From assembly GCF_022829285.1 (NCBI RefSeq), contig NZ_JAKSYI010000038.1, positions 1 through 64,000 of the forward strand: a stretch of DNA of 64,000 nt. The letters are read 5' to 3'. Of the stretch, positions 29,568 to 38,368 are shown one piece after another; within the stretch, counting starts at the first letter, position 1; the number at the start of each line of letters is the position of its first letter. The notes under the pieces are model-generated. The model was not told where the DNA came from and did not search any database. It saw nothing but the letters and a program-made list of their open reading frames with translations. This stretch comes from Methylobacterium sp. J-078. Lineage in GTDB: Bacteria > Pseudomonadota > Alphaproteobacteria > Rhizobiales > Beijerinckiaceae. The translations under genes were made by a program, and so were the position numbers.

Positions 29568-30557
29568 GTGACCACCGCAACGATCTTTTCGCCGACCGCG
29601 GGGGGCGGGCCTCTCCCCGAACCCGGCACCGACCTCCCTTCCGAACTTGCCGCGGTCGTTCGGGCCTACCAGCGCGCGAGCAAGGCGGAGGCGACTTTGC
29701 GAGCCTATCGCGGTGACGCGGTGCTGTTCCAGGACTGGTGCGCCCTGTACGGGTTCGCCGCCCTGCCGGCCTCGCCCCGGGCCGTGGCCGGGTTCCTGAC
29801 GCACGAGGCGGAGAGGGGACGAGCGGCCTCGACCATCGGCCGGCGCTGCGCCGCGATCCGCTACGCGCACAAGCTCGCCGGCCTGCCGGACCCGACCGAC
29901 GACGCGGAGGTGCGGGCGACCATGAAGGGCATCCGGCGCACCATCGGCACGGCGCCGGTGCAGAAGGCCGCCGCCACCGTCGAGGTGCTCGCCGCTATGC
30001 TGATGCGCACCCCCGACACGATGACCGGCAAGCGGGATCGTGCCCTGCTCGGCCTCGGCTTCGCGGGGGCCTTCCGCCGCTCGGAGCTGGTCGCCCTCGA
30101 TGTCGCCGACCTGCGCGAGGACCGGGACGGCCTGCGGGTCCGGGTGCGGCGCTCGAAGACGGATCAGGAGGGCCGCGGCTTCGAGAAGGCCATCCCGCAC
30201 GGGCGCTTCATTCGGCCGGTTTTCCTGGTGAAGGACTGGCTCGCGGCCGGCGGGATCACGGAGGGGCCGGTGTTCCGCCCCGTCTCGCGGGCGGGGCGGG
30301 TGCGGGCCGGCGCGCCGCGCCTCACCACCCAGGCGGTGGCCGACATCGTCAAGCGCTACACCGGGGCCGCCGGCCTCGACGCCGCGACCTTCGCCGCCCA
30401 CTCCCTGCGGGCCGGGTATATCACCACGGCCGCCGAGCGCGGCGCGGATCTGGCCCGGATCATGGACCAGTCGGGCCACCGCGATCCCCGCACGGTAGTG
30501 GGCTACATCCGCCGCGCCAACGCCTTCAAGGATCACTCGGGAAGCGGGTTCCTGTAG
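29568..30557 (+). CDS. Tyrosine recombinase / integrase
   Basis: A 329-aa phage-integrase-type recombinase. The N-terminal SAM-like domain ([20 protein letters not shown], residues 33-120) is followed by the catalytic domain. The active-site Arg is in [11 protein letters not shown], the Lys in RRSKTDQEG, the HxxR in HSLRAGY, and the final His and Tyr are in [14 protein letters not shown], so all catalytic residues are present. It starts at a GTG preceded by GGAG at six bases. Beside a plasmid rep gene it could resolve replicon multimers, or integrate and excise the element. It converges with the flagellin gene over a hairpin terminator. Confidence 0.85.
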   Translation: MTTATIFSPTAGGGPLPEPGTDLPSELAAVVRAYQRASKAEATLRAYRGDAVLFQDWCALYGFAALPASPRAVAGFLTHEAERGRAASTIGRRCAAIRYAHKLAGLPDPTDDAEVRATMKGIRRTIGTAPVQKAAATVEVLAAMLMRTPDTMTGKRDRALLGLGFAGAFRRSELVALDVADLREDRDGLRVRVRRSKTDQEGRGFEKAIPHGRFIRPVFLVKDWLAAGGITEGPVFRPVSRAGRVRAGAPRLTTQAVADIVKRYTGAAGLDAATFAAHSLRAGYITTAAERGADLARIMDQSGHRDPRTVVGYIRRANAFKDHSGSGFL

Positions 30558-30576
30558 GGGCCGCCTCAAACGAGAA

Positions 30577-30598
30577 CGGCCGGGGTTTCCCCCGGCCG
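30577..30598. terminator. Hairpin between converging integrase and flagellin genes
   Basis: CGGCCGGGG (30577-30585) pairs perfectly with CCCCGGCCG (30590-30598) around a TTTC loop. It sits 20 bases after the integrase stop and 25 bases after the flagellin stop, so it can end transcription from both sides. There is no U-tract on the plus strand. Confidence 0.6.
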
Positions 30599-30623
30599 CC
30601 CGTCGTCGTGAAGGCCGATCCGC

Positions 30624-33600
30624 TCAGCGGAGCAGTTGCAGGATGCCCTGCTGGGCCTGGTTGGCCAGCGAGAGGGCCGAGGTGGCGATGGAGTTGCGGG
30701 TCGACAGGGCCTGCGAGTTGGCGGCTTCCTCGTTGAGGTCCGCGTTCACGAGGTTGGCCGAGCCGATGTCGAGGATGTTGATCAGATTCTTCGAGAAGTC
30801 CTGACGGTTCTGCACCACCGAAAGGTTGGAGCCGAAGGTCGAGGATTGCGTACGGAGGTTGCTGGTTGCGGTGGTCAGCTTCTCGATGACGCTGTTGATC
30901 TCGGCGTCCGTCTGGAAGTTCCCGGACACTTCGTTCAGGCCGAGGCCCTCCGCATCGAACTTGACGCCCTGGATGTCGAGCGCCGACGAGTTCTTCTCGT
31001 TGAACGCGATATGCAGCGTGTTGTCCGCGACATTGCTGCTGGTCCGGTAGAGAAGGTTGACGCCGTTGTAGCTCGAGTCCTTGGCCTGCTGGGTAATCTG
31101 GGACAGCAGCGTATTGAACTGCTTGGCCAGGTTCTCGCGCACTGAGCTCGACCCCTTGCTACCGCCCACATCGGTACCGGTGCTCGTGATGAGCGCCGAG
31201 CTTGACGTACCAAAGCCGATGTTGTCGGTTCCGCTGGCCTGGATCGCGAGCTTCTGGTCGGCGCCAGCCGCCGTGGTCGAGATCTGCAGCTTGCCGTTGG
31301 TGAAGCTGGCCTTCACCTTCCCCGAGAGGCCAGTATCCGCTTCGATTTGGTCATTGATGGTCTTGACCAAGGTTGCGGCGGTAATGGTCGTGTTGGCGGC
31401 GGTGTTGACGTTGATCGTTTTGGCGTTGCCGGCACCGAGCTTGATACTGAACGACGCGTTGGTGGCTGCGACACCACCCAGGGCGGTGGTGGCACTGAGG
31501 GTTGTGGTACCTGCGACCAGGGCGGTGGACGAACCGTCGGTGGCGTCGGTGCCCGAGGAGGTGACGGGGGCGGCCACGCCCGTTGCAGTGCCGGCCACAG
31601 AGGTGCCGTTCACGGAGGCGGTTACACCGAGGCCAAGACCAGCGGTATCCTTGCTCGCAGTCAAGACCGCAGCGGCCCCGACACCGACGGCGTTCGAGGA
31701 AACGGTCAGCTTGTTACCGACGAAGGAGACCTTCGCGTTCACTGCCGCGGGCGTGGTGCCGTCGGCCGCGACACCAGCGCCAGCGCCGGTCCCGGTGCCC
31801 GTGCCGGTGGCGCGGAGCTTCTGATTGATCGCCTCGGCGATCTTGGCCTGCGTTGCGTTCTCGCCGATCGCGACGTTGTTGGCGTCCAAGCTCAGGGCGT
31901 TGATCGTGACGGCGGCGGTGTTGGTGCCGTCCCCGACGGTGAACTGGCTCGACTTTCCACCGGACAGATCGACGATCGGAGCGGCAGACCCGGCACCGGC
32001 AGCGGTCGCCCGCGTGCCGAAGCCGAGGCCGATGGTATCGGTCGTCGACGAGAAAGTCGGAGCCGCCGTGGCCGTGTTGACCCCGACGAAGGTGAGATGG
32101 TTGGTGCCATCGACGTAGGCCGAGACACCGGGGTTGGTGGTGGCGAGCTGCTTGTTGATCGCCTCCAGCACCTGCTTCTGGTTCGGGTTGGTGCCGATGG
32201 CGACGTTGGACGCGTCAGTGCTCGCAGCGCTCAGGGTGATCGCCGTGCCGCCGTTGACCTGGAACGAAGCGGATTGGCCGCTGCTCAGGTCGAACGAGGG
32301 CCCGAGTGTAGCGCCCAGCTGAGTTTTTGCGGGGGTACCGAAGAGGCCAATCTGGTCGCTGTTTCCAGCACCGGACGTCGTCACGACGGGAGAGGCCGTA
32401 CCGGTGAAGGTCAGGACGCCGCCGGGCGCCGTCGCGGTCACGCCGGCATCGAGCTGCTCGTTCAGGGCATCGAGCAAGGCAGCTTGGTTGAATGACGAGG
32501 TGAGCTTGGTCCCGTCCGATTTCAGGGTATCAGCGTTGATGGTAACCTTCTGTCCACCGACATCGAACGTGGTCTGCTGTCCCTGACCCAGGGTGAAGGG
32601 GCCGGCTACCGTCGCCCCGGTGACTGCCGTGGTGGTTGCCGTCGGAGCCGTCGTCGCCGCGATCGTACCGGCCGTCGGCGTCGTACTGGCGGCGGGGGCG
32701 GCGCTGATAGTGTTGGCCGTGGCCGTGAAGGTGTTGAAGCCGATGCCAGTGGCGCCGCCGGCGGTGTTCGTGCCCGCGACGACGGAGAGCTGGGCATCGG
32801 GGCCGAGATCCGTCGAGGTGAAGACGAGGCTGCCAGTAGCGCCGCCCGAGAGGCTGACGCTGGCAGAAGAACCGTTGTCCTTTAACTGCTTGTTGATGGC
32901 GTCGCGAATGGCGGCCGGGGTCGCCGAGGTACCGAGGGTTCCGCCGAGGGTGTCGGTGGCCGAATCCTTGTTGAGGGTCACCACGACCGACTTCGCGCCA
33001 TCCCCAACCGTAAGGCTGGTCGTCGCGTTGTTGGTGAAATCCGTGTTGGCGGAAAGGGCCGCCGAGGCGGTGACCGTCGCAGCGGTCCGGGCGGTCGAGG
33101 CGCCGAAGCCGATGTTGATGCCAGCATTGGCCGAGCCGGAGACCTGGACCTGCGCGGCCGAGCCCGTCGCGGTGGTCGAGAAGGTGATGCGGCCATCGGG
33201 GCTCGCGGCGGCCGTGAGCTTTCCGGCGAGGTTGCTGCTGCCGCTGATCTGGCCGTTGATGGCCGAGATGATCTGATCGGAAGTGACCTTGGTCAGGTCC
33301 GATGCCGAGGAGGCCAGCGTGGTAGAATCGAGGCGGATGGTCGTCTTGGTCAGTCCACCGTCGAGAGAGATGTCGAGGGAGGCATCCTTCGCGGGGTTCG
33401 ACAGGTCGAAGGTGGTGACACCGTTCGCGGTCGTTCCGAGCGATGCGAGGGGCGCGGTGCCGGTGACCTTCGCCGCAACGGCCGCCGAGCCGCCAAGCAC
33501 GCCGCCGCCGCCGCCGGTCTTGTCGGCGAGGGCCTGGCTGGCCGTGGACTTGGCGGTGTCGAGGAGCTTGGTGATCGAGGTGATGCCCTGGTTGGCGGCC

Positions 33601-33827
33601 TGGATCGTTTGGACACCGTTCGAGATGCCGTCGAGGAGCGCGCTCAGGTCACCCGAGCGAGCGGACAGGTTCTGAGAGGTGAAGAAATTCGTCGGGTTGT
33701 CGAGCGCGGAATTGACCTTTTTACCCGTCGACAGGCGGTTCTGCGTCGTGGAGAGCAGGTTGGCCGTATCCTGGAGGGACAGGAGGTTCTGGCGGGTTGC
33801 CGACGAGAGGGTAATGCCGGACGACAT
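30624..33827 (-). CDS. Giant flagellin with repeated variable-region modules
   Basis: A 1067-aa flagellin. The N-terminal D0/D1 part (residues 1-110: ITLSSATRQNLLSLQDTANL, LSTGKKVNSALDNP) and the C-terminal part (residues 895-1067, ending SIATSALSLANQAQQGILQLLR) are typical of alphaproteobacterial flagellins. Between them lie about 780 extra residues that appear to be six modules of 85-120 residues. Each has an AINxQL-type helix, a GxLxF strand and an IGFG-like end (near residues 245, 370, 500, 605, 735 and 880), similar to flagellin IN modules. Most flagellins are 270-500 residues. The start at 33827 is preceded by AGAAGGA. Extra modules would form large surface domains on the filament and are obvious targets for glycosylation. 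Confidence 0.85.
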   Translation of the reverse strand: MSSGITLSSATRQNLLSLQDTANLLSTTQNRLSTGKKVNSALDNPTNFFTSQNLSARSGDLSALLDGISNGVQTIQAANQGITSITKLLDTAKSTASQALADKTGGGGGVLGGSAAVAAKVTGTAPLASLGTTANGVTTFDLSNPAKDASLDISLDGGLTKTTIRLDSTTLASSASDLTKVTSDQIISAINGQISGSSNLAGKLTAAASPDGRITFSTTATGSAAQVQVSGSANAGINIGFGASTARTAATVTASAALSANTDFTNNATTSLTVGDGAKSVVVTLNKDSATDTLGGTLGTSATPAAIRDAINKQLKDNGSSASVSLSGGATGSLVFTSTDLGPDAQLSVVAGTNTAGGATGIGFNTFTATANTISAAPAASTTPTAGTIAATTAPTATTTAVTGATVAGPFTLGQGQQTTFDVGGQKVTINADTLKSDGTKLTSSFNQAALLDALNEQLDAGVTATAPGGVLTFTGTASPVVTTSGAGNSDQIGLFGTPAKTQLGATLGPSFDLSSGQSASFQVNGGTAITLSAASTDASNVAIGTNPNQKQVLEAINKQLATTNPGVSAYVDGTNHLTFVGVNTATAAPTFSSTTDTIGLGFGTRATAAGAGSAAPIVDLSGGKSSQFTVGDGTNTAAVTINALSLDANNVAIGENATQAKIAEAINQKLRATGTGTGTGAGAGVAADGTTPAAVNAKVSFVGNKLTVSSNAVGVGAAAVLTASKDTAGLGLGVTASVNGTSVAGTATGVAAPVTSSGTDATDGSSTALVAGTTTLSATTALGGVAATNASFSIKLGAGNAKTINVNTAANTTITAATLVKTINDQIEADTGLSGKVKASFTNGKLQISTTAAGADQKLAIQASGTDNIGFGTSSSALITSTGTDVGGSKGSSSVRENLAKQFNTLLSQITQQAKDSSYNGVNLLYRTSSNVADNTLHIAFNEKNSSALDIQGVKFDAEGLGLNEVSGNFQTDAEINSVIEKLTTATSNLRTQSSTFGSNLSVVQNRQDFSKNLINILDIGSANLVNADLNEEAANSQALSTRNSIATSALSLANQAQQGILQLLR

Positions 33828-34318
33828 GACGGTTGATCCTTCTGATCAAGAACCCTCCTGTTTTCGAGGGCCCGTCACCCAAGGGCCGCAACCGCTAAGC
33901 GCCCGTTAAATCATTCCGGCCCAACCCCCTCCCCGTGCGGATTTTGTTCGTATGGTTGATGAAGCGTTAAGGGACGGGTGAAGCGAACGCTTCGGATCTC
34001 ACGACGCCCGTCATCAACCCGTCCCGGAGGACGGCGCCGGGGACAGATCCCCTTCGAGGGGCCGAGACGGGGCGATCACGCGCGGGCGAACAACGTCGTT
34101 GCTGCTGGTATACCTCGTTTCGGACCAGGACTTTGAACGATCTGATCACTGGATTTCGTCAGAAAATCCGACAAAGCTGCGTCCGGTGCGGTCCTTAATC
34201 CCGCTCACCGTGTGTCGTGCGACACGTCGAGAATGAAAACGGCTTTCTATCTTTAGTTCAGACAGACAGAAACGGACCAGCCACTTGGTTCGTACGGAAC
34301 TGGAGAGAAAAAGCCCTC
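33828..34318. other. Divergent intergenic region upstream of flagellin
   Basis: About 490 bases between the divergent flagellin and small secreted-protein genes. It must carry both promoters; no clear sigma-28 or sigma-54 consensus is visible to me. No gene is supported on either strand. Confidence 0.4.
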
Positions 34319-34585
34319 ATGAAGACCCGTATCGCCGCTCTTGCCACCGCCCTTGTCCTTGGCGTTGCTCCGATCTCGTCCGCGATGGCTTACGACAGCC
34401 CCTCCCGCTACACCGGCTTCGCGCCCTACGACGTCGAGACCACGGGCTCCTTCGAGCCCCGCCGCGCCGCCCCCCTGCGCAACCCCTACAGCTGCCCGAT
34501 GAGCTCGGCCTCAGAGGGCAACGCCAACCAGCAGAACTTCCCCGTCCAGCAATACGGCCAGACCTCGGGCGGTAACCGCTGCTGA
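34319..34585 (+). CDS. Small secreted protein, 88 aa
   Basis: The protein begins MKTRIAALATALVLGVAPIS with a signal peptide likely cut after AMA (residue 24). The mature part, about 64 residues, contains YDVETTGSFEPRRAAP and two cysteines (one in NPYSCPM, one as the last residue) that could form a disulfide. No family recognised. The ATG at 34319 is chosen because it opens the signal sequence; GGAGAG lies somewhat far upstream. It is followed closely by a tiny membrane-protein ORF. Confidence 0.6.
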   Translation: MKTRIAALATALVLGVAPISSAMAYDSPSRYTGFAPYDVETTGSFEPRRAAPLRNPYSCPMSSASEGNANQQNFPVQQYGQTSGGNRC

Positions 34586-34608
34586 TCGGACGGGAGACGG
34601 ATTACCCG

Positions 34609-34707
34609 ATGCTGCTGAAGGGCTTCTCCTACGCGATGATCGCCGCCTTCGCGGGCGGCCTCGCCTTCACGGTCCTGGGCTCGGCCAGCACCTTCTTCAG
34701 CCTGTAG
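34609..34707 (+). CDS. Possible 32-aa single-pass membrane protein
   Basis: A very short frame starting at an ATG 23 bases after the preceding stop, with GGGAGA about 12 bases before it. The product, MLLKGFSYAMIAAFAGGLAF and so on, has one hydrophobic helix covering residues 6-28 and ends FFSL. The position directly behind a small secreted-protein gene and the clean helix support it, but a frame of this size can occur by chance. Confidence 0.35.
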   Translation: MLLKGFSYAMIAAFAGGLAFTVLGSASTFFSL

Positions 34708-34892
34708 GAACCGCAGACTCCGCCTCGGACCCGCCCGGCCCCCGGCCGCGGCGGGTCTTCTCGTGAGGGTTGCGGGCGTGCCGTAGGTACTGCTCACCAG
34801 GGATACCGAATCAAGACGTCTTCTGCGGCGGCGGCGCGAAACTTATTGAAGATCTTGGCCTCAACCTGGACGAGCGCCCGGACACATCCTCG

Positions 34893-35123
34893 ATGCCCCT
34901 GGAAGGCCGACGCGAGATCTACACGGCCCATCTCTACACAGAATCCGAATTGCGCAGCGAGAGCCTGACCTTCGCGGCCGGCGATGAGACCGAAGCCCGC
35001 CGCGTCGCCGAGGACTGGGCGGCGGTCACGCAGCGGTCCCGATCCTTCTCGAACCTGGATCTGTACTTGGCGGAGACCCTGATCTATCGGCGCCCGCTGA
35101 CGGGCGATCGCGATCCGTCCTGA
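34893..35123 (+). CDS. Hypothetical protein, 76 aa
   Basis: Starts at the only ATG in the frame, with no strong ribosome-binding site; a TTG at 34770 is the alternative. The product contains REIYTAHLYTESELRSESLT and ARRVAEDWAAVTQRSRSF, looks like a small soluble alpha/beta protein, and has no recognised domain. Composition is normal for the window. Confidence 0.45.
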   Translation: MPLEGRREIYTAHLYTESELRSESLTFAAGDETEARRVAEDWAAVTQRSRSFSNLDLYLAETLIYRRPLTGDRDPS

Positions 35124-35164
35124 GCCCGTTCGAGCGCATCGGCCGCCCACGGCATCGGAGAAAC

Positions 35165-36394
35165 ATGGATCGCCGGACGTGCGCCGTCCCTCTCCCGCCC
35201 TATGTCGTCGCGATGAGACGATGGCTCGCACACAGGCTCACGCGCACGGCGCTTCTGGGCACCCTCATCCTGGCCGCCCCGGCGGGCGTGCCGGCGGCCG
35301 AGGCGCCGTCCCGCATCCTGGTCGGCCTCGACGGTAAGACCTTCTTCGATCCGGAGGGCGGCCGGAACGGGCCGAACGGGCACGATGCGGTCGGGATCCT
35401 CGACGTCGGCGACGAGGCGCGCCCGCGCCTCGTCCACACCCTTCCCCTCGACAACTCGGTCTACGGGCCGCCGACCAACCTGCGCGTCACGCCGGACGGC
35501 CGCCTCGGGCTCGTGGCCAGTTCGGTCCTGATGCGCCCGGAGGGCACGGCCTGGTACGCGCAGCCCGACAACCGGCTCCACGTCATCGATCTCGCCGCCG
35601 AGCCGCCGCGCCTCGTCGAGACCCTGACGGTGGGGTCGCAGCCCTCCGGCCTCGCCATCAACCGGGCCGGTGACCTCGCCCTCGTCGCCAACCGCGAGGG
35701 GCGCAGCGTCACCGCCCTGACCATCCGCGGCACCGTCGTGCGCCCCATCGCGACGGTGGAGGTCGGCGACGAGGCCGCCGCGGTGGCGTTCGCGCCCGAC
35801 GGCAAACGGGCCTTCGTCGCCAAGAACAAAGCCGGCCGGATCGGCGTCCTCGCCATCGACGGCACGGCCCTGCGCTACGATCCCGGCCTCGACATGCCGG
35901 TGGGGCCGGGGGTCTACGGGCTCGACGTGACGCCGGACGGACGCCTCGCCCTCACGGGCAATACCGGACCGGAACCGAGCGACGGCCATGCCGACACCGT
36001 GAGCGTGATCCGGGCCGATGCGGCCCGCCCGGTCGTGGTCGACCATCTGGGGATCGGCGACACGCCGGAGGCCCTGGCGATCGCGCCGGACGGCCGCCAC
36101 GCGGCGGTCTCGGTGGTGCGGGGAGCGAGCGCGCCACGGAGCAGCCCGGGCTACACGCCGACCGGCGCGGTGGCGCTCCTGGCCATCGGGCCGGACGGCG
36201 TCCGGCGGGTTGCCGAGGCCGAGGCCGGGGCGGTGACCCAGGGCATCGTGTTCAGTCCCTCGGGAGCTTACGTCTATGTCGGCAATTATGTCGACCGGAC
36301 CCTGGGCGTGTACCGCGTCGAGGGCGACGGCCTCGCCGACACCGGCTACCGCCTGCCGCTGCCGGGACAGCCCGCCTCCCTCGGTGGGCGGTGA
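35165..36394 (+). CDS. Exported beta-propeller (YVTN-type) protein
   Basis: A 409-aa protein with a hydrophobic export signal (residues 27-46, ending PAAEA) and then a seven-bladed propeller built of repeats such as TPDGRLGLVAS, INRAGDLALVANREG, APDGKRAFVAKNKAGR, TPDGRLALTGN and SPSGAYVYVGNY. This is the YncE/lactonase-like repeat pattern of periplasmic proteins, whose ligands are mostly unknown. The ATG at 35165 follows GGAGAAAC closely; a second ATG at 35213 would give a shorter, more standard signal peptide. Its 3' end converges with the MarR gene, 17 bases apart. Function not known. Confidence 0.7.
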   Translation: MDRRTCAVPLPPYVVAMRRWLAHRLTRTALLGTLILAAPAGVPAAEAPSRILVGLDGKTFFDPEGGRNGPNGHDAVGILDVGDEARPRLVHTLPLDNSVYGPPTNLRVTPDGRLGLVASSVLMRPEGTAWYAQPDNRLHVIDLAAEPPRLVETLTVGSQPSGLAINRAGDLALVANREGRSVTALTIRGTVVRPIATVEVGDEAAAVAFAPDGKRAFVAKNKAGRIGVLAIDGTALRYDPGLDMPVGPGVYGLDVTPDGRLALTGNTGPEPSDGHADTVSVIRADAARPVVVDHLGIGDTPEALAIAPDGRHAAVSVVRGASAPRSSPGYTPTGAVALLAIGPDGVRRVAEAEAGAVTQGIVFSPSGAYVYVGNYVDRTLGVYRVEGDGLADTGYRLPLPGQPASLGGR

Positions 36395-36411
36395 TCCCTT
36401 CGGAAGGATGC

Positions 36412-36930
36412 TCAGCCGAGATCGGCCTCGCCCATCCGGTCGTCATGCGCGGCAACGACCTGCCTCAGCAGGCGGATGAGGTGGGCCTGGTCCGCCTCGG
36501 AGAGGGCCTCCACCGTCCGGGCGTGCGCCTCCCGGGCCGCCGCCTCCATCGCCCCGTGAAGCGCCTCGCCCGCCGCCGTCAGGCGGCAGATCTGCGCGCG
36601 GCGATCGGTGGGCGAGGTCGCGCGGTCGACGAGTCCCCGCGCCGCCAGCCGCTTCAGGGCGCCCGTCGTCGTCGTGCGGTCGAGGGCGACGGCTTCGGCG
36701 ATCGTGGTCTGGTCGGCTTGCCCTAGCTGCCGCAGCAGCGAGAGCAGGCTGTACTGCAGCGGCGTGACGCGAAAATCGGCACACCGCTCAGCAAAAAGGC
36801 TGACGTGGATCTGGTGCATCCGTCGCGCCAGAAATCCGGGCCGCTCCGAGAGCGGCCAAGGCGCTGCGCACTCTGGCCCGGCCCCCCGCTCCGGCGGTCC
36901 CTCCACGATACTCTCCGAGACCTGCTCCAT
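36412..36930 (-). CDS. MarR-family transcriptional regulator
   Basis: A 172-aa protein with the winged helix of MarR regulators: FRVTPLQYSLLSLLRQLGQA, TIAEAVALDRTTTTGALKRL as recognition region, and the wing DRRAQICRLTAAG. An N-terminal extension of about 30 residues precedes it. MarR proteins are dimeric repressors released by phenolic or other small ligands. It is divergent from the amidohydrolase gene, and a perfect palindrome lies between them, so it probably controls the whole 37-48.7 kb operon. Confidence 0.85.
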   Translation of the reverse strand: MEQVSESIVEGPPERGAGPECAAPWPLSERPGFLARRMHQIHVSLFAERCADFRVTPLQYSLLSLLRQLGQADQTTIAEAVALDRTTTTGALKRLAARGLVDRATSPTDRRAQICRLTAAGEALHGAMEAAAREAHARTVEALSEADQAHLIRLLRQVVAAHDDRMGEADLG

Positions 36931-36986
36931 CGACGCGTTTCCCAGAATGGCTCCGGACTTGGCACGCCCCGTGCAAAGCCGAGATA

Positions 36987-37000
36987 CGAAGCATGCTTCG
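36987..37000. promoter_or_regulatory. Palindromic operator candidate for the MarR regulator
   Basis: CGAAGCATGCTTCG is a perfect 14-base palindrome in the 138-base gap between the divergent MarR and amidohydrolase genes. Size, symmetry and position fit a MarR operator that would regulate both directions. Confidence 0.5.
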
Positions 37001-37068
37001 CTTTTGGTCGGGCAATTTTTGGCAAGAACGGGGCCGGGACCGACCGGCCGGGATCACGAGGTCGAGTG

Positions 37069-38358
37069 ATGGTCGAATCCAACCCTGATCCGCGCCGCTA
37101 CGATCTGCTCCTGCGCGGGGGCCGCGTCATCTGCCCCGCCTCCGGCATCGATGGCCTCCGCGACGTGGCGATCCGCGACGGGCGCATCGCCGCGGTGGAA
37201 GCGACGATCCTGCCCTCTTCCGCCGCCGAGACCGTGGACGTCTCGGGCAAGCTCGTGCTGCCGGGCATGATCGACACCCACGCCCACGTCTACCAGTACG
37301 TCACCGGCCGCTTCGGCCTGAACCCCGACATGGTCGGGGTGCGCTCGGGCGTCACCACCGTGGTGGACCAGGGCGGCCCGTCCTGCATGACCCTGCCGGG
37401 CTTCCGCCACTTCATCGCCGAGCGCGCCGACACGCAGGCGCTGGCTTTCCTGTCGGCCTACCTCGTCGGCGGCCTCGAGGGGCACTTCTACCCGAACCTC
37501 TACAGCCCGGACGGCGTCGACATCGACGCCACGGTGAAGTCGGCCACCGAGAACCGCGACCTCGTACGCGGCATCAAGGGCCATGCCGAGATCGGCGGTT
37601 TCGCCCGCTGGGGCATCCGCGTCATGGAGATGGCCGCCGAGATCAGCCGCCAGGCCGATCTCCCGCTCTACGTGCATTTCGGCCAGCTCTGGGGCCTGCC
37701 GGAATCCGGCGCCAACGGCGAGGACGCCGACACCATCGTCGAACGGGTGATTCCGCTGCTGCGCCCCGGCGACGTGCTGGCCCATCCCTTCACCCGCCAT
37801 CCCGGCGGCTTCATCAACGAAGCCGGCGAGGTCCACCACATCATCCGCCGGGCGATGGATGCGGGGCTCAAGGTCGATGTCGGCCACGGCAGCCACTTCT
37901 CCTACCGGGTCGCCCGCGCCTCGCTGCCGGCCGGTGTGATCCCCTACACGCTCGGCGCCGACATGCACGGCTACAACACCGAGGTGCCCCAACCCGCCGG
38001 CACCCCGGACGAGCACCACGACGACGAGAACCACCCCTTCCTCGGCCAGGCCCGCTTCAGCCTCACCCAGGCGATGAGCTCGATGATGGCGCTGGGCATC
38101 CCGCTGGAGGAGGTGGTGCCGATGGTGACCTCGCACCCGGCCGAGATGCTGCGCATGAGCGACCGCATCGGCGCCCTGACGGTGGGGTTCGCGGCCGACG
38201 TCTCGGTGCTGCACGACGATCGCGGACGCTTCCTCCTGCGGGACAACGAGGACACCCGCGTCGTCGCCGACCGGCTCCTGCGCCCCGCCTTCTGCCTGCG
38301 GGCGGGCCGGCGCTTCGAGGCCGACTCGCCGATCCTGCCCCAGGCGATCGCGGCCTGA
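37069..38358 (+). CDS. Amidohydrolase-superfamily enzyme (cyclic amide/ester hydrolase-like)
   Basis: A 429-aa metal-dependent hydrolase. Visible elements are the N-terminal beta-strand region (LLLRGGRVICP, VSGKLVLPGMID), the metal-binding HAH (DTHAHVY), a Lys in IKGHAEIG that could be carboxylated, HFG and HPFTRHPGG for further His ligands, and the catalytic Asp in LGADMHGYN. The arrangement is close to Atu3266/EF0837-type or dihydroorotase-like enzymes rather than urease or adenine deaminase. It is the first gene of the operon containing a molybdenum hydroxylase and an importer, so ring opening of a cyclic amide or cleavage of an N-acyl group is the likely job. Cytosolic. Confidence 0.75.
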   Translation: MVESNPDPRRYDLLLRGGRVICPASGIDGLRDVAIRDGRIAAVEATILPSSAAETVDVSGKLVLPGMIDTHAHVYQYVTGRFGLNPDMVGVRSGVTTVVDQGGPSCMTLPGFRHFIAERADTQALAFLSAYLVGGLEGHFYPNLYSPDGVDIDATVKSATENRDLVRGIKGHAEIGGFARWGIRVMEMAAEISRQADLPLYVHFGQLWGLPESGANGEDADTIVERVIPLLRPGDVLAHPFTRHPGGFINEAGEVHHIIRRAMDAGLKVDVGHGSHFSYRVARASLPAGVIPYTLGADMHGYNTEVPQPAGTPDEHHDDENHPFLGQARFSLTQAMSSMMALGIPLEEVVPMVTSHPAEMLRMSDRIGALTVGFAADVSVLHDDRGRFLLRDNEDTRVVADRLLRPAFCLRAGRRFEADSPILPQAIAA

Positions 38359-38368
38359 GGGAGTGTCC

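Noticed and set aside
31081-33276. Several plus-strand frames within the flagellin gene
   Set aside because: They reflect the Ala/Thr/Val-rich repeats of the flagellin read backwards; no start site or family match.
34486-34797. Minus-strand frame of 103 codons
   Set aside because: Antisense to the small secreted-protein gene and the 32-aa ORF, with no supporting motif.
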